A DNA stretch of 64,000 bases from Clostridium_B lapidicellarium (lineage in GTDB: Bacteria; Bacillota; Clostridia; Clostridiales; Clostridiaceae), in the NCBI RefSeq assembly GCF_041224415.1, contig NZ_JBGFFE010000001.1, positions 248,001 to 312,000 on the forward strand, written 5' to 3'. Positions 42,906 to 51,979 of the stretch are shown here, in pieces. The translations under genes were made by a program, and so were the position numbers. How positions within the stretch are numbered: the first letter of the stretch is position 1; every line of letters starts with the position of its first letter. The notes beneath the pieces were generated by a model. It was not told the origin of the DNA and searched no databases. It saw only the letters and a program-made list of their open reading frames with translations.

Positions 42906-44827
42906 TCAGCATCTTCCGCTTTGCTTTTAATTATAGGTACTGCAGAAGCTATCACAAGTACTATCAGCAAAATAAATGCCATGCCGTTAGAAGAAGCAAA
43001 CCCGCTCGGGGCATTTCCCTTTATAACACCTGACACCTGAAGTATTATGCCAACAAGACCTATTATGGAACCGCCGGCAACAAGGCCAGAAGACAAGCTT
43101 ATCCCATTTGAAACTTTAGCTTCTTTTTCCTTCTTGCTCTTGGAAATCTTTTCTACGAACAGGCGGATAAATGCACCTACAAGTATTATGGAAGTCGTAG
43201 ATATCGGCAAATAGAACCCTATTGCAACAGTCATTACTGGAAGCTTCAACAGGAACAGGACAATTCCCATGATAACACCTACAATTATCATAACCCAAGG
43301 TAATTTCCCCGACATTATGCCTCCTGTCAATGTTGACATCAAATTGGCCTGAGGCAATGCAAAAGGTACATTGTCACCAGTCATTGCAAGCTGGCTTGAC
43401 AGTAACAGTATGACACCTGTAACTACCGCAACACCAACTACACTGGCTACAGCAAAGTATTTCTGCATTTCATTTCTGTCACCGCCAATTATAAAGGTAA
43501 CCTTTTGTGATTGACAGTAACCGCCGGCTGCAGATATGGCAGTAACTATAAATGTACCAAACAGCAGCAGTGATCTGTTATTTGCAACACTTTTCCAGCC
43601 CATTCCCACAAACAGCAGTGTTACTATAACTATGGAAGCTATAGTCATGCCGGATACGGGAAGATTTGAAGTTCCTATGGTACCAGTCAAACGGCCGGAA
43701 ACTATAACAAACAGCAGTGATAAAAGCAGTGACAAAATGGAAGCAACAAGTGCCATAACTATATTCCCGTCGGATATCAGAAAACCGCCTATAAAGCCTA
43801 TTAATATTCCACCAATCAATATAAGGTTTTCAGCAGAAGAGCTGCCACCATTACCTTCCTCTGAGGATTTAGCATTGAGAGTTTCCCTTACAGAGTGTCC
43901 TATGGTAGGTATAAGTCTTACGGCACTTATAAAACCGCCTGAAAGCATCATCCCTGCACCTATATATTTCACATAACTGCCTGCTATATCCTTAACCTGC
44001 ATGGCATTTATGGCAACATGGGGGTTGTTCCAGACAGCCGAGGCACCGTGCCCCAGGGAAGCAAAATAACCTATCAATGGCATAACGGCAAAATTTGACA
44101 ATAGTGAACCGGCAAACATAGTCAAAGATACATCTATACCAACTATAAATCCTATACCTAGGAGCAGCGGATTGACTTCAACTTCAAATTTCCACTTGTA
44201 AAAGGACTCATTTACATAGCTTATGACGTTGTTAGCTACGTTTAAAAATGAACTTGTCAAAACAGTTAAGGCACCGCCTATTCCAAATCCAATTCCCATG
44301 TACTTGATCGAACCCTTGGCACCTTCTGAAGCAACAAGTGTTTCAGATATGGCCATTGATTCGGGGTACATCAATTTACCGTGTTCCTGAATTATCAGAT
44401 AATTGTAGACGAGAGAAGCTATTCCTATACCAAACAGCGCCCCGCCCACGCCAACAACAAAACCTTCCAGGAAAGAAATTTTTGAACCTATCAGAAGAAT
44501 TGCCGGCAAAACAAATATTATGCCGCTGGCAATGGATTCGCCGCCGCTCGACATACCTTGCAGCAGGTTCTTGCCAAGTATGCCCTTTTCTTTAGCAAAT
44601 ATAGCTATAAATACGGAACCCAATATGGAGCCGGGTATACCGGCAGCAACTGTAAGTCCTGCTTTCATTCCCGAATATGCGGTAGATGCCGCAAACAGTA
44701 CAGCTAAGATAATACCGATTATAAGCACTTTACCATTGCCGCCGGATTTGGATCCGCTGGAGACATATGGCACATAATCTTTACCAGATACACCGCCATA
44801 TGCACCTGTGGACAATTTTTTATTCAT
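42902..44827 (-). CDS. OPT family oligopeptide transporter
   Basis: 641 residues with 14-16 membrane segments. N-terminal signature LFAASTAYSGMKAGLTVAAGIPGSILG and YPESMAISETLVASEG are OPT hallmarks, as is the FIVGIDVSLTMFAGSLLSN segment. OPT proteins import peptides or metal chelates by proton coupling. It starts after AAGGAGG and is followed by the overlapping PqqD-like gene; the peptidase PepD gene lies just downstream (upstream in transcription order), which suits peptide use. Confidence 0.9.
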   Translation of the reverse strand: MNKKLSTGAYGGVSGKDYVPYVSSGSKSGGNGKVLIIGIILAVLFAASTAYSGMKAGLTVAAGIPGSILGSVFIAIFAKEKGILGKNLLQGMSSGGESIASGIIFVLPAILLIGSKISFLEGFVVGVGGALFGIGIASLVYNYLIIQEHGKLMYPESMAISETLVASEGAKGSIKYMGIGFGIGGALTVLTSSFLNVANNVISYVNESFYKWKFEVEVNPLLLGIGFIVGIDVSLTMFAGSLLSNFAVMPLIGYFASLGHGASAVWNNPHVAINAMQVKDIAGSYVKYIGAGMMLSGGFISAVRLIPTIGHSVRETLNAKSSEEGNGGSSSAENLILIGGILIGFIGGFLISDGNIVMALVASILSLLLSLLFVIVSGRLTGTIGTSNLPVSGMTIASIVIVTLLFVGMGWKSVANNRSLLLFGTFIVTAISAAGGYCQSQKVTFIIGGDRNEMQKYFAVASVVGVAVVTGVILLLSSQLAMTGDNVPFALPQANLMSTLTGGIMSGKLPWVMIIVGVIMGIVLFLLKLPVMTVAIGFYLPISTTSIILVGAFIRLFVEKISKSKKEKEAKVSNGISLSSGLVAGGSIIGLVGIILQVSGVIKGNAPSGFASSNGMAFILLIVLVIASAVPIIKSKAEDAE

Positions 44828-44863
44828 ATAAGTACCTCCTTTTTTACAGTCAAAGTTTATTAT

Positions 44864-46333
44864 CTATTTGAGAGATTTCAATACTTCTACCAGATATTTC
44901 CACGTTCTCTGTGTGGAAGATATACTCAAATGTTCATCTGCGGTATGGACTCCAAACATGGTTGGGCCGAGAGATATCATGTCCAGCTGTCCGTTGAATT
45001 TTTCTTCGAAAAGTGCACATTCAAGACCTGCATGAATCGCGGTCACCAGAGGTTTTTTACCGAATAACCTCTCATAAACATCTATAAAAACCTCCCTTAT
45101 TTTAGAATCGGGGTTATATTTCCATTCAGGATAGGATGCCTCCCCGGTTACCTTTCCTCCTGTAAGATCAGCTGCAGCAGATATAATATCAAATATATTC
45201 CGCTTTATACTTCCCAAAGAGCTCCTTATCGAACTTATGATTTCAACAGTGTCCTCTTTAGTTTGAACTATTCCCAAATTTAAAGAGCTTTCCACAAGGC
45301 CCTCTATATCCATACTCATGCTTTGAACTCCATTTGGAATCAAGTACAGAAAATTCACTATATTTTCTGCAGTTTCCACAGGCATAACTTTTTGGGCATT
45401 TTCTTTTGCAGCTTTCAAAACAACTTTTAAATCCGGATCCGCCGTTTTAAATTCGTCCTTGAATATTTTTTCCAGGCTGGAAACCCTATTTTTCAACAAA
45501 GATCCGTCCTTTTTATTGACACATACAACAGCCTGGGCCTGACGGGCAATGGCATTTTGTTTTGATCCACCTTCTATAGAACTTAAGCTGAAATCAATTT
45601 GAGGCCTCAAATTTCTAAGCAGACGGGCCAGCAGTTTATTTGAATTGGCCCTTCCCTTATGTATTTCCGATCCTGAGTGGCCGCCTCTCAGGCCTTCAAT
45701 TCCAATCACATAAGTCTCAAAATCACCATCTAAATTTTTCCATGTTATTGGAAAACTTATTCTTGCCGAACATCCTCCCGCGCAACTTACAAGCAGCTTT
45801 CCCTCTTCCTCCGAGTCTATATTTATAAGCGTCCTGCCGGATACATTTTTAGGATCCAGCGCCAGAGCTCCATTCATCCCCGTTTCTTCAGAAGTTGTAA
45901 CGACAAGTTCAATTGGCGGGTGGGATATATTCTCCGAAGCCAGAACTGCAAGTCCCATGGCAACTGCTATACCATCATCTGCGCCAAGGGTTGTCCCTGA
46001 TGCATAGAGCATGTCATCTACTACTTTCAGCTCAATGGGATCCACCATAAAATCATGCTCTGTCCCAGGCTTTTTTTCACATACCATGTCCATATGGCCT
46101 TGAATTACTATGCCGGGACTATTTTCATACCCTTTGGAACCCGGTGCCTTTATAACCACATTCAATGCATCGTCCTGTATGACATCCAGGCCATGCTTTT
46201 TCGCAAAAGAAACCAGATAATCACTGATTCCCTTTTCATTCCCCGAACCCCTGGGAATACTGCTGATCTTTTCAAAATACTTAAATACTTCAGCAGGTTC
46301 AACGTCTTTCAACGTTCCGTCTTCCATCTGCAA
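44864..46333 (-). CDS. pepD: Aminoacyl-histidine dipeptidase PepD (M20 family)
   Basis: 489 residues, full length. Zinc ligands are visible in GHMDMVCEKK (His, Asp), TLGADDGIAVAMG (bridging Asp) and TSEETGMNGALAL (Glu pair), and the family-specific HADEHLSI-type ending appears as VHTADEHLSI. PepD cleaves carnosine-like and other dipeptides in the cytoplasm. It is transcribed toward a putative peptide transporter gene, possibly in one unit with it. Confidence 0.93.
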   Translation of the reverse strand: MQMEDGTLKDVEPAEVFKYFEKISSIPRGSGNEKGISDYLVSFAKKHGLDVIQDDALNVVIKAPGSKGYENSPGIVIQGHMDMVCEKKPGTEHDFMVDPIELKVVDDMLYASGTTLGADDGIAVAMGLAVLASENISHPPIELVVTTSEETGMNGALALDPKNVSGRTLINIDSEEEGKLLVSCAGGCSARISFPITWKNLDGDFETYVIGIEGLRGGHSGSEIHKGRANSNKLLARLLRNLRPQIDFSLSSIEGGSKQNAIARQAQAVVCVNKKDGSLLKNRVSSLEKIFKDEFKTADPDLKVVLKAAKENAQKVMPVETAENIVNFLYLIPNGVQSMSMDIEGLVESSLNLGIVQTKEDTVEIISSIRSSLGSIKRNIFDIISAAADLTGGKVTGEASYPEWKYNPDSKIREVFIDVYERLFGKKPLVTAIHAGLECALFEEKFNGQLDMISLGPTMFGVHTADEHLSISSTQRTWKYLVEVLKSLK

Positions 46334-46533
46334 TCTCCTCCTAATACTAAAAATTTAAAGTAATTCCCTTTTATATTTCAGCACAAAAGTGATAAAAAAT
46401 CAATGTTGGAAATTATTTGAGTTTTCAATTTTATAATATTTTTATTTCATTTTATTCTTTATTTTACGCACATATTGACAATATATCAATTTATAAAAAT
46501 ATTTAATTACAATCTGATAAATATGAGATATTT

Positions 46534-46563
46534 TAATGGGGGACGCCGAAGCATTCCCCATTA
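46534..46563 (-). terminator. Hairpin after the P-type ATPase gene
   Basis: Stem TAATGGGG/CCCCATTA (46534-46541 with 46556-46563), extendable by two weaker pairs. No U-run follows on the minus strand, so termination is uncertain. The rest of the 243-bp gap up to pepD holds only AT-rich sequence. Confidence 0.4.
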
Positions 46564-46576
46564 CATACATACAGAT

Positions 46577-49126
46577 CTAATTATTGGATTTGAAATACAA
46601 ATACAAGCTGTTTAAAAGTGCAATTATACCCGAGAAAAACAAAACTATAAACCACTGCGAAACCACAAGCGGCGAAGTGTGGAACACCATCTGAAGAAAC
46701 GGTACATAAATTGTACACAAAAGCATTATTATAGACGTGGCAACTGCAGCCAGAAGATATAGATTAGTAAATAAATTTATCTGGAATATAGAATGTTTTT
46801 CGGATCTGCATTCAAATACATGTATCAGCTGGGATATGATGAGAGTGCAAAGTGCCATGGTTCTTGCCGTTTTAAGGCCGAATCCCAGGTACAGGCCCAT
46901 GACAAAGGAAAACACAGTGCACACTCCGATAAGCGCCCCTCTCACAATGATCTTTTCGCTGAGTCCCCTTGCAAATATACTTTCATTTTTAGCCCTCGGT
47001 TTTCCCTTCATTATGTCCCCTTCCGGCGGATCCACTCCAAGAGCCACGGCAGGCAAACCATCCGTGGCCAAATTTACCATCAATATCTGTATAGGCAAAA
47101 GTGGTGTATCCAGATAAAATATTGAACTCAGAAGCATGGTCAATACTTCTCCCAAGTTGCAGGACAGCAGATATCTTATGAACTTCCTTATATTGTCATA
47201 AATAACCCTTCCTTCCTCTACTGCAGATACTATAGTGGCAAAATTGTCATCTAAAAGTATCATCGAGGAAGCCTCCTTGGTGACATCCGTTCCCGAGATC
47301 CCCATACAAATTCCAATGTCCGCTTCTTTAACTGCCGGGGCATCATTTACACCGTCACCTGTCATGGCCACAATATTATTTCTGGCCTTGAACGCTTTAA
47401 CAATTCTCAATTTATGTCCTGGATTCACCCTCGCAAATATGGAGATTTTCTGTATTTTGTCGGAAAGCTGCCTGTCATTTAACTTATCCAATTCCTCACC
47501 TGTTATAACCTGAGACTGTGAACTGCATATATCAAGTTCTTTGCCAATGGCAAAAGCCGTGTTTTTATGATCCCCCGTTATCATGACCGGTCTTATACCT
47601 GCCAGCTTGCATTTCAACACCGCATCTTTCGCCTCTTTCCTCGGCGGATCTATAATCCCGGCTATTCCTATAAAAATAAGGTTGGTCTCCAGAGTTCTCC
47701 CGGCTGCAACTTTACTGTCCTTATAAGCAGCTGCTATACACCTCAATGCACTTGAAGTCATGTTCTCCACTGCCTTTAAAACTCTGTTTTTTTCACCTGC
47801 GGTAAGCAGTCTTACCTGTCCCCTGTCCAATATATACTTGCATTTATTTATCACCCTTTCGGGAGCCCCTTTCACGTAGCATACCTTTTTAGAGCCCTCC
47901 TTCATTATCACAGACATCATTTTCCTATCCGAATCAAAAGGTATGTCATAGACCCTTTCAGCTTTATCCATAAATTTTTTCAGTGCCCTTGCATCCTTAA
48001 AAAACGCTTTTATCAAAGCTGTTTCCGTAGGATCACCCATTAGAGCTTCTGAAATATCAACTTTTTTTATGTCAAAATTACAGTCGTTGCAATATGTAAA
48101 AGCTTTTTTCATCATCGTATTGTCAGGAAGTTTCCCGGTATCGCTTTTGTGCATCTTTCCGTTAAAATACAGTGCTTTTACAGTCATCTTGTTTTCAGTA
48201 AGTGTTCCCGTTTTATCGCTGCATATTATGGAAGTACATCCAAGTGTCTCAACGGCGGGCAGCTTTCTAACAAGGGCATTTCTTTTGAGCATCCTGGACA
48301 CCCCCAGTGCCAGTGCAACAGTGACTATGGCTGCAAGTCCTTCAGGAATGGCCGCCACAGCCAAGCTTACCCCCACCAGAAACATCTCATATTTATCCTG
48401 ACCTCTCCAAACACCGGCTAAAGTCACTATAATACATATTACAATACATACCACAACAAGCACTTTCCCAAGAGATGTCAGTTTTTCCTTAAGAGGGGAT
48501 CTGTCTTTTTCGATGTCCTGAAGCATGCCTGCTATCTTTCCCATTTCAGTTTCCATACCTGTCTGTACTACTCTTGCCTTTCCCTTTCCCTTAATAACTA
48601 CAGTCCCCATATATATGGAATTGTTCTTTCCGGAACTGCTCTTGGAAACCCCCTCTGATTCTCCGGTCAAAAGAGATTCGTCCACCATAAAATTGCCTCT
48701 GGACAGCAAAATACAGTCTGCCGGTATTTTATCTCCGGATTCTAAAAACACTATGTCCCCCATTACCAGTTCCTGTGCATTTATAACCTTGATTTTGCCG
48801 TCCCTTAGAACTTTTGAGGTAGGAGAAGCCAGTTCTTTCAGTGTTTCCAGAGATCTTTCGGTCTTAAATTCCTGAACAAAACCCAGTATGGCATTCATAA
48901 CTACAATAATAAGTATGGTTATAGCATCCGCTTTCTCCCCCATAAAACCGGATATCACCGTAGCCACTATGAGAATCCAGGTTATGAAATCATTGAACTG
49001 GGAAAAAAATATCTTTACAGGAGATACCCCTTTTTTCTTTTCAATAGTATTAAGCCCGTATTTTTTCAACCTTCTCTCTGCTTCGACTTGGGTGAGACCG
49101 CCTTCTATCTCTTTTTCATTAATCAA
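46577..49126 (-). CDS. Cation-translocating P-type ATPase, calcium (SERCA/PMCA) type
   Basis: 849 residues. Phosphorylation site is Asp304 in CSDKTGTLTENKM; the TGES actuator loop (LLTGESEGVSK), the M4 motif VAAIPEGLAAIV, the hinge MTGDGVNDAPAVKEADIGI, and M6 NLATDGLPAVALGVDPPE fit Ca2+-transporting P2A pumps. It exports Ca2+ from the cytoplasm; Mn2+ or Na+ cannot be excluded. Start is TTG 49126, 5 nt after GGAGGGG. Confidence 0.92.
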   Translation of the reverse strand: MINEKEIEGGLTQVEAERRLKKYGLNTIEKKKGVSPVKIFFSQFNDFITWILIVATVISGFMGEKADAITILIIVVMNAILGFVQEFKTERSLETLKELASPTSKVLRDGKIKVINAQELVMGDIVFLESGDKIPADCILLSRGNFMVDESLLTGESEGVSKSSSGKNNSIYMGTVVIKGKGKARVVQTGMETEMGKIAGMLQDIEKDRSPLKEKLTSLGKVLVVVCIVICIIVTLAGVWRGQDKYEMFLVGVSLAVAAIPEGLAAIVTVALALGVSRMLKRNALVRKLPAVETLGCTSIICSDKTGTLTENKMTVKALYFNGKMHKSDTGKLPDNTMMKKAFTYCNDCNFDIKKVDISEALMGDPTETALIKAFFKDARALKKFMDKAERVYDIPFDSDRKMMSVIMKEGSKKVCYVKGAPERVINKCKYILDRGQVRLLTAGEKNRVLKAVENMTSSALRCIAAAYKDSKVAAGRTLETNLIFIGIAGIIDPPRKEAKDAVLKCKLAGIRPVMITGDHKNTAFAIGKELDICSSQSQVITGEELDKLNDRQLSDKIQKISIFARVNPGHKLRIVKAFKARNNIVAMTGDGVNDAPAVKEADIGICMGISGTDVTKEASSMILLDDNFATIVSAVEEGRVIYDNIRKFIRYLLSCNLGEVLTMLLSSIFYLDTPLLPIQILMVNLATDGLPAVALGVDPPEGDIMKGKPRAKNESIFARGLSEKIIVRGALIGVCTVFSFVMGLYLGFGLKTARTMALCTLIISQLIHVFECRSEKHSIFQINLFTNLYLLAAVATSIIMLLCTIYVPFLQMVFHTSPLVVSQWFIVLFFSGIIALLNSLYLYFKSNN

Positions 49127-49281
49127 TTTTACCCCTCCAAAGTAATTATTCCCTCTACGTTAATTAAATATATGCCCTCCTTGTACTGCATTATTACAAT
49201 TATCAGCTGACAATTGACAATTTACTGCCAGATGATAATTTTGGAAGTTTTAAACACCAGGTAGATAATTATTCTGGATTT

Positions 49282-49290
49282 TGTTATAAT
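49282..49290 (+). promoter_or_regulatory. Extended -10 promoter of the Mn-pyrophosphatase gene
   Basis: TG-n-TATAAT with the -10 at 49285-49290 and TG at 49282-49283, about 74 bp before the ATG. A weak -35 (TAGATA) lies 17 bp upstream. Confidence 0.5.
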
Positions 49291-49363
49291 ATTTATAATA
49301 ATCCATAATAATGATTTAACTTGTAAATATTGTTTTATTCACATACATTTAGGAGGAAAAATT

Positions 49364-50668
49364 ATGAATGACGTTGTATACATCACAGGGCATAAAAATC
49401 CTGACACGGATTCCATATGCTCTTCAATAGCTTATGCAGAATTTAAAAACAAAACGGGAGTGAAGGCGGTTCCCATAAGGCTGGGAAATTTAAACAGTGA
49501 AACCAAATTCGTATTGGATCATTTCGGAATAGAGCCCCAAAAACTCGTTGACAGTGTCAAGCCGAGAATTTCCGACGTAAATATCGACAGCGTAAATACC
49601 ATCTCGCCGGAAACCCCTTTAAAAACTGTCCGGGAGACAATGAGCAAAAGCAATACAAATATACTGCCGGTAGTAAACAATTCAGGCAAGCTAACCGGCA
49701 TCATATCCCGGTCCGACATGAGTTCATGCTGCAAGAACGAAGATGGCCGCGGCACTGATCTCAAGAACGTACCCGTAAACCGTATAATGAAAAAAGACAA
49801 TATAATATCCTTCAAGAGCACCGATCTTGTGGATGACGCAAAAGGCACAGCACTCAAAAACGGATATGCAAATTACCCAATAGTGGATTCTGAAGACAAA
49901 GTTTTGGGAATTGTTTCAATGGAAAATCTCAAATCTCCGAACAGGAAAAAGATAATACTTGTGGATCACAATGAAAAAGCCCAGTCGGTAGATGGACTGG
50001 AAGATGCAGAAATACTCGAAGTGCTTGACCATCACAAGATAGGAGACATACAGACGGGAAACCCCATATATTTTAGGAATGAACCAATAGGTTGTACTGC
50101 CACCATAGTGGCATCGAGGTTCTTTGAAAATGGAATAGAACCTTCCCGGAAGGCTGCAGGGCTTTTATGTTCTGCCATAATCTCGGATACTCTTTTATTT
50201 AGATCCCCTACTTCCACGGACAAGGATAAATCAATGCTGAAAAAGCTGTCTGCCATAGCAGGTATAGATCCAGAACCCTTTTCAATGCAGATGTTTAAAG
50301 CAGCTTCCTCACTGGAGGGAAAAACTCCGGACAAAATATTGAATGAGGACTTTAAAGTATTCAATATATCCAGGACAAAATTGGGCGTAGGTCAGGTTTC
50401 CACCATGGACACAGAAGGATTTAATTCCATAAGGAACAGGGTAATAGATTCCATGAAATTAAAATGCAAAAATGAAAATTTTGATCTGGTAATACTTATG
50501 GTAACGAACATATTGAAAAACGGCTCCGAATTAATTGCAGTAGGAGGACAAAAAGATGTGATTTCAAAAGCCTTCGGGAAGGAACTGAAAGATGGAAGTG
50601 TCTATATTCCAGGAATGCTTTCGAGAAAAAAACAGGTCATTCCACCGCTCACTGCAGCACTTTCTTAA
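49364..50668 (+). CDS. CBS-domain manganese-dependent inorganic pyrophosphatase
   Basis: 434 residues. DHH catalytic motifs: GHKNPDTDSICSSIAYA at the N-terminus, and LDHHKIGD. A pair of CBS domains (about residues 73-190) is inserted, then the DHHA2 domain ends in GMLSRKKQVIPPLTAAL. CBS-PPases hydrolyse pyrophosphate and are controlled by adenine nucleotides bound to the CBS pair. The DRTGG domain found in some clostridial homologues is absent, so it is of the shorter type. Confidence 0.92.
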   Translation: MNDVVYITGHKNPDTDSICSSIAYAEFKNKTGVKAVPIRLGNLNSETKFVLDHFGIEPQKLVDSVKPRISDVNIDSVNTISPETPLKTVRETMSKSNTNILPVVNNSGKLTGIISRSDMSSCCKNEDGRGTDLKNVPVNRIMKKDNIISFKSTDLVDDAKGTALKNGYANYPIVDSEDKVLGIVSMENLKSPNRKKIILVDHNEKAQSVDGLEDAEILEVLDHHKIGDIQTGNPIYFRNEPIGCTATIVASRFFENGIEPSRKAAGLLCSAIISDTLLFRSPTSTDKDKSMLKKLSAIAGIDPEPFSMQMFKAASSLEGKTPDKILNEDFKVFNISRTKLGVGQVSTMDTEGFNSIRNRVIDSMKLKCKNENFDLVILMVTNILKNGSELIAVGGQKDVISKAFGKELKDGSVYIPGMLSRKKQVIPPLTAALS

Positions 50669-50707
50669 AAAACAAAGGGAGCAATCAAAGCTCCCTTTGT
50701 TTTTTAA
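50665..50707. terminator. Bidirectional terminator, 18-bp perfect stem
   Basis: Arms at 50665-50682 and 50690-50707 are exact reverse complements with a 7-nt loop, A-rich on one side and T-rich on the other. It ends both the pyrophosphatase gene and the convergent gene at 50717. Confidence 0.92.
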
Positions 50708-50716
50708 GTTTAGAAT

Positions 50717-51097
50717 TTAGTCCTGAATCTCCGACATGTCCACTGTCCTTATTTTAGCCCTGTAGCCGCTGTTGTCATCCTTCTTACCCTCTTTATCCTT
50801 CGTTTTCAAATTGTCAGATTCGTCCTCTTCCAGATCAGACATACTGTCCTCAGGCTTATAATACCCTTTGGTTTCTCTATCCGGTCTGTCAACATCACAG
50901 TCTGGCGAATATGTTGCTGGATTCATTTGTTGATGCATGCACCTCATACACGGATCAAAATAACTATTCAAAAGCATCGGACACATCCTGTACATATTAG
51001 GCGGGTACATATACTGCGGATAGTCGTAATCATCCCAATCATACATGTCATCTTTCCCCATATATTCATTGGAATCCATAATTGGACATCTATACAT
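50717..51097 (-). CDS. Cys/Met/Tyr/Pro-rich hypothetical protein, coat-like composition
   Basis: 126 residues, no signal or membrane segment. The first 70 residues are rich in Tyr, Met, Pro, Asp and Cys (MYRCPIMDSNEYM, YPQYMYPPNMYRMCPM, DPCMRCMHQQM). The rest is a charged, probably disordered tail. This composition resembles some spore-surface proteins, but I recognise no family. It has a GAGGGGAG ribosome binding site; a CATATAAT sequence 35 bp upstream resembles sporulation sigma -10 elements. Confidence 0.65.
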   Translation of the reverse strand: MYRCPIMDSNEYMGKDDMYDWDDYDYPQYMYPPNMYRMCPMLLNSYFDPCMRCMHQQMNPATYSPDCDVDRPDRETKGYYKPEDSMSDLEEDESDNLKTKDKEGKKDDNSGYRAKIRTVDMSEIQD

Positions 51098-51180
51098 ATT
51101 TTAACTCCCCTCAAAAATATTACATCCCTACATTATATGCAGCTGTATTTCATATGTTTACATAAAAAGTTTAAAAGGGT

Positions 51181-51966
51181 CTATCTTCTCATGCTATTTA
51201 TGAGTCCCCACATTTCATCTGCAGTTGTAAGACCCTTGGAGGCAAGCTCAAAAGATCTCTGTGCCAGTATCATATCGGTAATCTCCTGGCCTAAATCCAC
51301 ATTTGACTGTTCCAGATATCCCTGAAGTACATCGGCGCCGTCATTTAAAACCATCTGTGCACCGTCCTGGGGCACAAATAAATTATCCCCTATGGATCTC
51401 ATGGAGTCCTGTCCTATGACATTATAAACATTTATTTTGCCGTACAATATGGTATTATTGCCGACATTCATGTATATACGGCCCTTTGTGTCTACAGTAA
51501 AATTATCATCTTTAAATACTGTACCCGAATTGAAAAGGGCAGTTCCCTCCGGGGTCAAATTCACTTCAAGTTTATTTCCGTCCGCATCCACCAAATTTCC
51601 GGATGCATCTATACTAAAATTGCCGGACCTCTCATAGGCTGGCGTACCATTTGGGAGTGTAACTCTGAAAAATCCCGACCCGTCTATGGCCATATCCGTT
51701 CTAAGGCCGGTTTCTCTAACGCTCCCCTGGGAAGTGTCACTTATCCAATTTGTAGTTTTTACCCCTGTTCCGTTAATTGTGTTAATTCCATCCGGATTAG
51801 TAGGATATCCCACTCTCCTAAGTGTCTCATACATCAGATCCTGAAAGTCCACATCTTCTTTCTTGTAACCGACAGTGTTTATATTTGCTATATTGTTCGA
51901 TATACAGTCAAGTTTCTCCTGCTGTGCATTCATAGCGCTTCTGCTGTTCCATATAGATCTAAGCAT
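51181..51966 (-). CDS. flgG: Flagellar hook-basal body protein, FlgG-like
   Basis: 261 residues. The N-terminal rod motif MLRSIWNSRSAMNAQQEKLDCISNNIANINTVGYKK and the C-terminal SNVDLGQEITDMILAQRSFELASKGLTTADEMW define the FlgF/FlgG rod-hook family. Start is ATG 51966, 8 nt after AGGGAGG. Which of the two adjacent paralogues is FlgF and which FlgG is not certain. Last gene of the flagellar operon. Confidence 0.88.
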   Translation of the reverse strand: MLRSIWNSRSAMNAQQEKLDCISNNIANINTVGYKKEDVDFQDLMYETLRRVGYPTNPDGINTINGTGVKTTNWISDTSQGSVRETGLRTDMAIDGSGFFRVTLPNGTPAYERSGNFSIDASGNLVDADGNKLEVNLTPEGTALFNSGTVFKDDNFTVDTKGRIYMNVGNNTILYGKINVYNVIGQDSMRSIGDNLFVPQDGAQMVLNDGADVLQGYLEQSNVDLGQEITDMILAQRSFELASKGLTTADEMWGLINSMRR

Positions 51967-51979
51967 AAACAAAACCTCC

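Noticed and set aside
46334..46576. Small RNA or gene in the pepD-ATPase gap
   Set aside because: Apart from one hairpin without a U-run, the stretch is featureless AT-rich DNA; no open frame with a ribosome binding site and no known RNA motif.
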